The notes beneath the pieces were generated by a model, which saw only the letters and a program-made list of their open reading frames with translations, ran no database searches and had not been told where the DNA came from. The translations under genes and the position numbers were made by a program. A stretch of DNA of 64,000 nt, from contig CM037857.1 in the NCBI GenBank assembly GCA_021292105.1, forward strand, positions 33,612,680 through 33,676,679. The letters are read 5' to 3'. Every line of letters begins with the position of its first letter. Position 1 is the stretch's first letter. Of this stretch, positions 62,419 to 64,000 are shown in pieces. This DNA is from Anadara kagoshimensis. Lineage: Eukaryota > Mollusca > Bivalvia > Arcoida > Arcidae.

Positions 62419-62421
62419 AAT
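62258..62421. repeat. Three tandem copies of a 54-bp element end
   Basis: AAGAAGAAACGGYGCAAAAA...GTTTGGGCGCCTTAAT starts at 62258, 62312 and 62366; a single copy closes unit 3 at about 59250-59303. The CGCCAAAC/GTTTGGGCG part can form a hairpin. Confidence 0.9.
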
Positions 62422-62532
62422 AATAATAATAATAAATTTCTGATTTTATTCAATTTCAATTTATAAATTTGAAATTTTCAAACTAGTATCATCATCATGT
62501 TTATAAAAATTGTTTTATCAAAATCACTACAT

Positions 62533-62937
62533 TTTTTCAATTCAATTTCTTTATTCTATAATTGTAAATAATACAACGTTGAGAACATATAAATACAATA
62601 TATACATAACATAACAGTGAGCAGTAAATATAATTATAACTGTATAAGTATTAATACAAGTTTAGCCCGGAGGACTGATCCTCTTGTTAATACATCTGAT
62701 AAATTTACATAAATTATTGGGTACTGAAGATTTCTTACATGAAAACAATTGAAAATATTTGAAAGAGTTGTGATTATTTCTATAATAAGAAGGGATATAA
62801 GTATTTCTTTCTTGAATAAATGAAGGACAAGACATCATATAGTGGTACTTATCGCCTAAATCATTATTGTAAATATTACATTTTCTATTTTGTCTTTGTT
62901 TTTCATAGAATGGTTGACTGCGAGAAAGATGTCTACC
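62533..62937 (-). mobile_element. LINE ORF2 C-terminus and 3' UTR, 5'-truncated
   Basis: On minus the frame GRHLSRSQPFYEKQRQNRKC continues through NIYNNDLGDKYHYMMSCPSF and RNTYIPSYY to a stop near 62670. 'R.C..C...D.GDe.Hy...CP.f...R..yip.yy' is the C-terminal zinc-knuckle-like motif of L1/Tx1-type animal LINEs; the second Cys is Tyr here. The 3' UTR ends with AATAAA and an A-rich tail at about 62533. The 5' truncation point lies near 62937, directly against the recombinase-like gene. The same 3' end occurs at 6096. Confidence 0.75.
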
Positions 62938-64000
62938 AAATTTGAAGACCTACCTGTGTCTGTACTGGACAAAACCTTAAAACAATTTTATTCTGAAGTG
63001 CGCAATGCAGATGGGATATTGTATGCCAAAAGCACCTATATTGGAATTCGTGCAGCCATTAAAAGACACCTTTCATTACCACCTCACAACAAGAAATTTA
63101 ATATATTGACTGATTCTGACTTTCACCTGTCTAATCAAATGTTTAGTTCTTTGATGAAAAAAATCCAAGCAGAAGGTTTAGACAAAACTACTCATTATCC
63201 CCTATAAATGAAGGTGACATGGAAAAACTTAGAAGTTCTCAAATTATGCCAAATCTTTCCAGTATAAGGTCTGGTTTTCCCTTGTTTTGCACTTGAGTAG
63301 AAGGGGTAGGGAAAACCTGAGAAGTTTCACTCATACTACATTTCAGACTAAACTGATGATTTTGGCATGGAGTATGTTGAAATGATTGCTAGCGAAACAA
63401 CTAAAAAACACCAGGGTGATCTCAGTGATAAGGCTTTTGAAACAAAGCCTAGAATGTATGCAACAGGTGAAAAAGGTTGCCCAGTATTTGTATTTAAAAA
63501 AGTACATATAAAAAAGAAATCCTGCATCAAACTTTCTCTTCCAGCAACCCCGCCCCAGAGTTAAAGAAACGGACACCATCTGGTACACAAGCAGATCAGT
63601 TGGAGAGAAAAACCATCAATGGTTTCATGAAAGAAATCTCCAAAGCTGAAAAGTTGAGTAGGGTGTACACAACCCATTCTGTAAGGACAAGTACAGTGAC
63701 AATTCTTGCACATACTGATGTCCGTGAAATAATGAAAATTACTGGCTATAAATGCGAGACAAGTCTAGATTCTTATAATGCCGATTCTTCTGACAAACAG
63801 AAGCGTTCATACTCTGGTATTATAAGTGGTAAAAACCTCCAAAGTGAAAGTACAACAGCATTGCAGATCAAACCCTATATTGGACCAGAAGTATTTAATA
63901 AAGGACTTACCCACTTTCCTCCCCAGTCTTTTCCCTCATTTGCTCCCAGTTTTCTTAGTAACCAACAATTAGGAATCCCCAACATGTCAAATCTTTCCCT
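62938..64000 (+). pseudogene. Crypton/DUF3504-type tyrosine recombinase, frame-disrupted, right end open
   Basis: Translated pieces follow the DUF3504 order seen in Cryptons and Crypton-derived ZMYM/QRICH1-type genes: FEDLPVSVLDKTLKQFYSEV, NADGILYAKSTYIGIRAAIK (62938-63206), INEGDMEKLRSSQIM (about 63205-63250), SRRGRENLRSF with the first catalytic Arg (about 63298), DDFGMEYVEMIASETTKKHQ (63354 on), DTIWYTSRSVGE (about 63570), then VYTTHSVRTSTVTILAHTDV with H-x-x-R and ITGYKCETSLDSY with the catalytic Tyr (about 63665-63780). The usual GH before the Tyr is GY here. The pieces lie in different frames, about five single-base shifts near 63200, 63290, 63352, 63505 and 63613, mostly at homopolymers. 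The last frame is open to the window end. The N-terminus is cut off by the LINE at 62533-62937. Either a recently dead element or assembly indels. Confidence 0.82.

Noticed and set aside
62890-62909. Splice acceptor and exon start for the recombinase
   Set aside because: The TTTCATAG is within LINE coding sequence read on the other strand, so it is not evidence of an intron.
1-64000. CRISPR array or prokaryotic operon
   Set aside because: Tandem repeats have no unique spacers, and gene density and element types are eukaryotic.
1-64000. Retroviral, LTR or Polinton-type fossils
   Set aside because: No long direct terminal repeats, capsid, integrase or viral polymerase motifs were recognised; the only reverse transcriptase core is Penelope-like, and the other retroelement pieces are LINE ends.

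Overview
The window looks like gene-poor, AT-rich nuclear DNA of an invertebrate animal, most likely a bivalve or related mollusc. That is inferred from the repeat classes: Penelope-like tails, hammerhead ribozymes, a tRNA-derived SINE with a long conserved body, and many short inverted-repeat elements. No prokaryotic operon, CRISPR array, rRNA or functional tRNA is visible. No intact host gene could be supported. All recognisable protein-coding sequence belongs to mobile elements or their derivatives.

Layout. 1-2.4 kb: a two-gene DNA transposon with a transposase gene leaving the left edge (minus) and a divergent gene for a P2X7-C-like zinc-ligand domain (plus), both open. 2.4-9.9 kb: non-coding, with a 59-bp micro-element, a 154-bp foldback and a 1.1-kb tandem duplication. 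9.9-10.8 kb: a Penelope-like element fossil with a reverse transcriptase core; at least 13 further tails of the same family are scattered to 54.6 kb. 14.1 kb and 45.6 kb: two related type I hammerhead ribozyme motifs, the second with a complete core. 18.9-19.6 kb: a TIR element full of CGCATAAA/TTTATGCG motifs. 23.6-26.6 kb and 33.4 kb: a MITE family with CAGTACAGAC-type ends and TA flanks, one copy split by a LINE fragment. 36.5 kb: a SINE. 38-41 kb: a composite region holding a 1031-bp hAT-like element with a perfect 8-bp target duplication. 41.7-45.5 kb: microsatellites, then about 24 copies of an ~85-bp satellite. 51.8-53.0 kb: a dead mariner. 55.3-62.4 kb: five higher-order copies of a 1.2-1.6 kb unit, each built of ~130-bp subrepeats. 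62.5-64 kb: a LINE 3' end abutting a frame-disrupted Crypton/DUF3504 tyrosine recombinase that runs off the right edge.

The most interesting items are (i) a micro-MITE family of only 53-60 bp (TGTCA...TGACA) with 4-bp target duplications, including two compound copies; (ii) the hammerhead ribozyme pair; (iii) the divergent transposase/P2X7-C gene pair; (iv) the nested repeat architecture at 55-62 kb. Several unique stretches rich in TAAT cores (15.6-16.2, 27.5-28.0, 35.6-36.1 and 47.8-48.55 kb) may be conserved regulatory DNA, but that is only inference.
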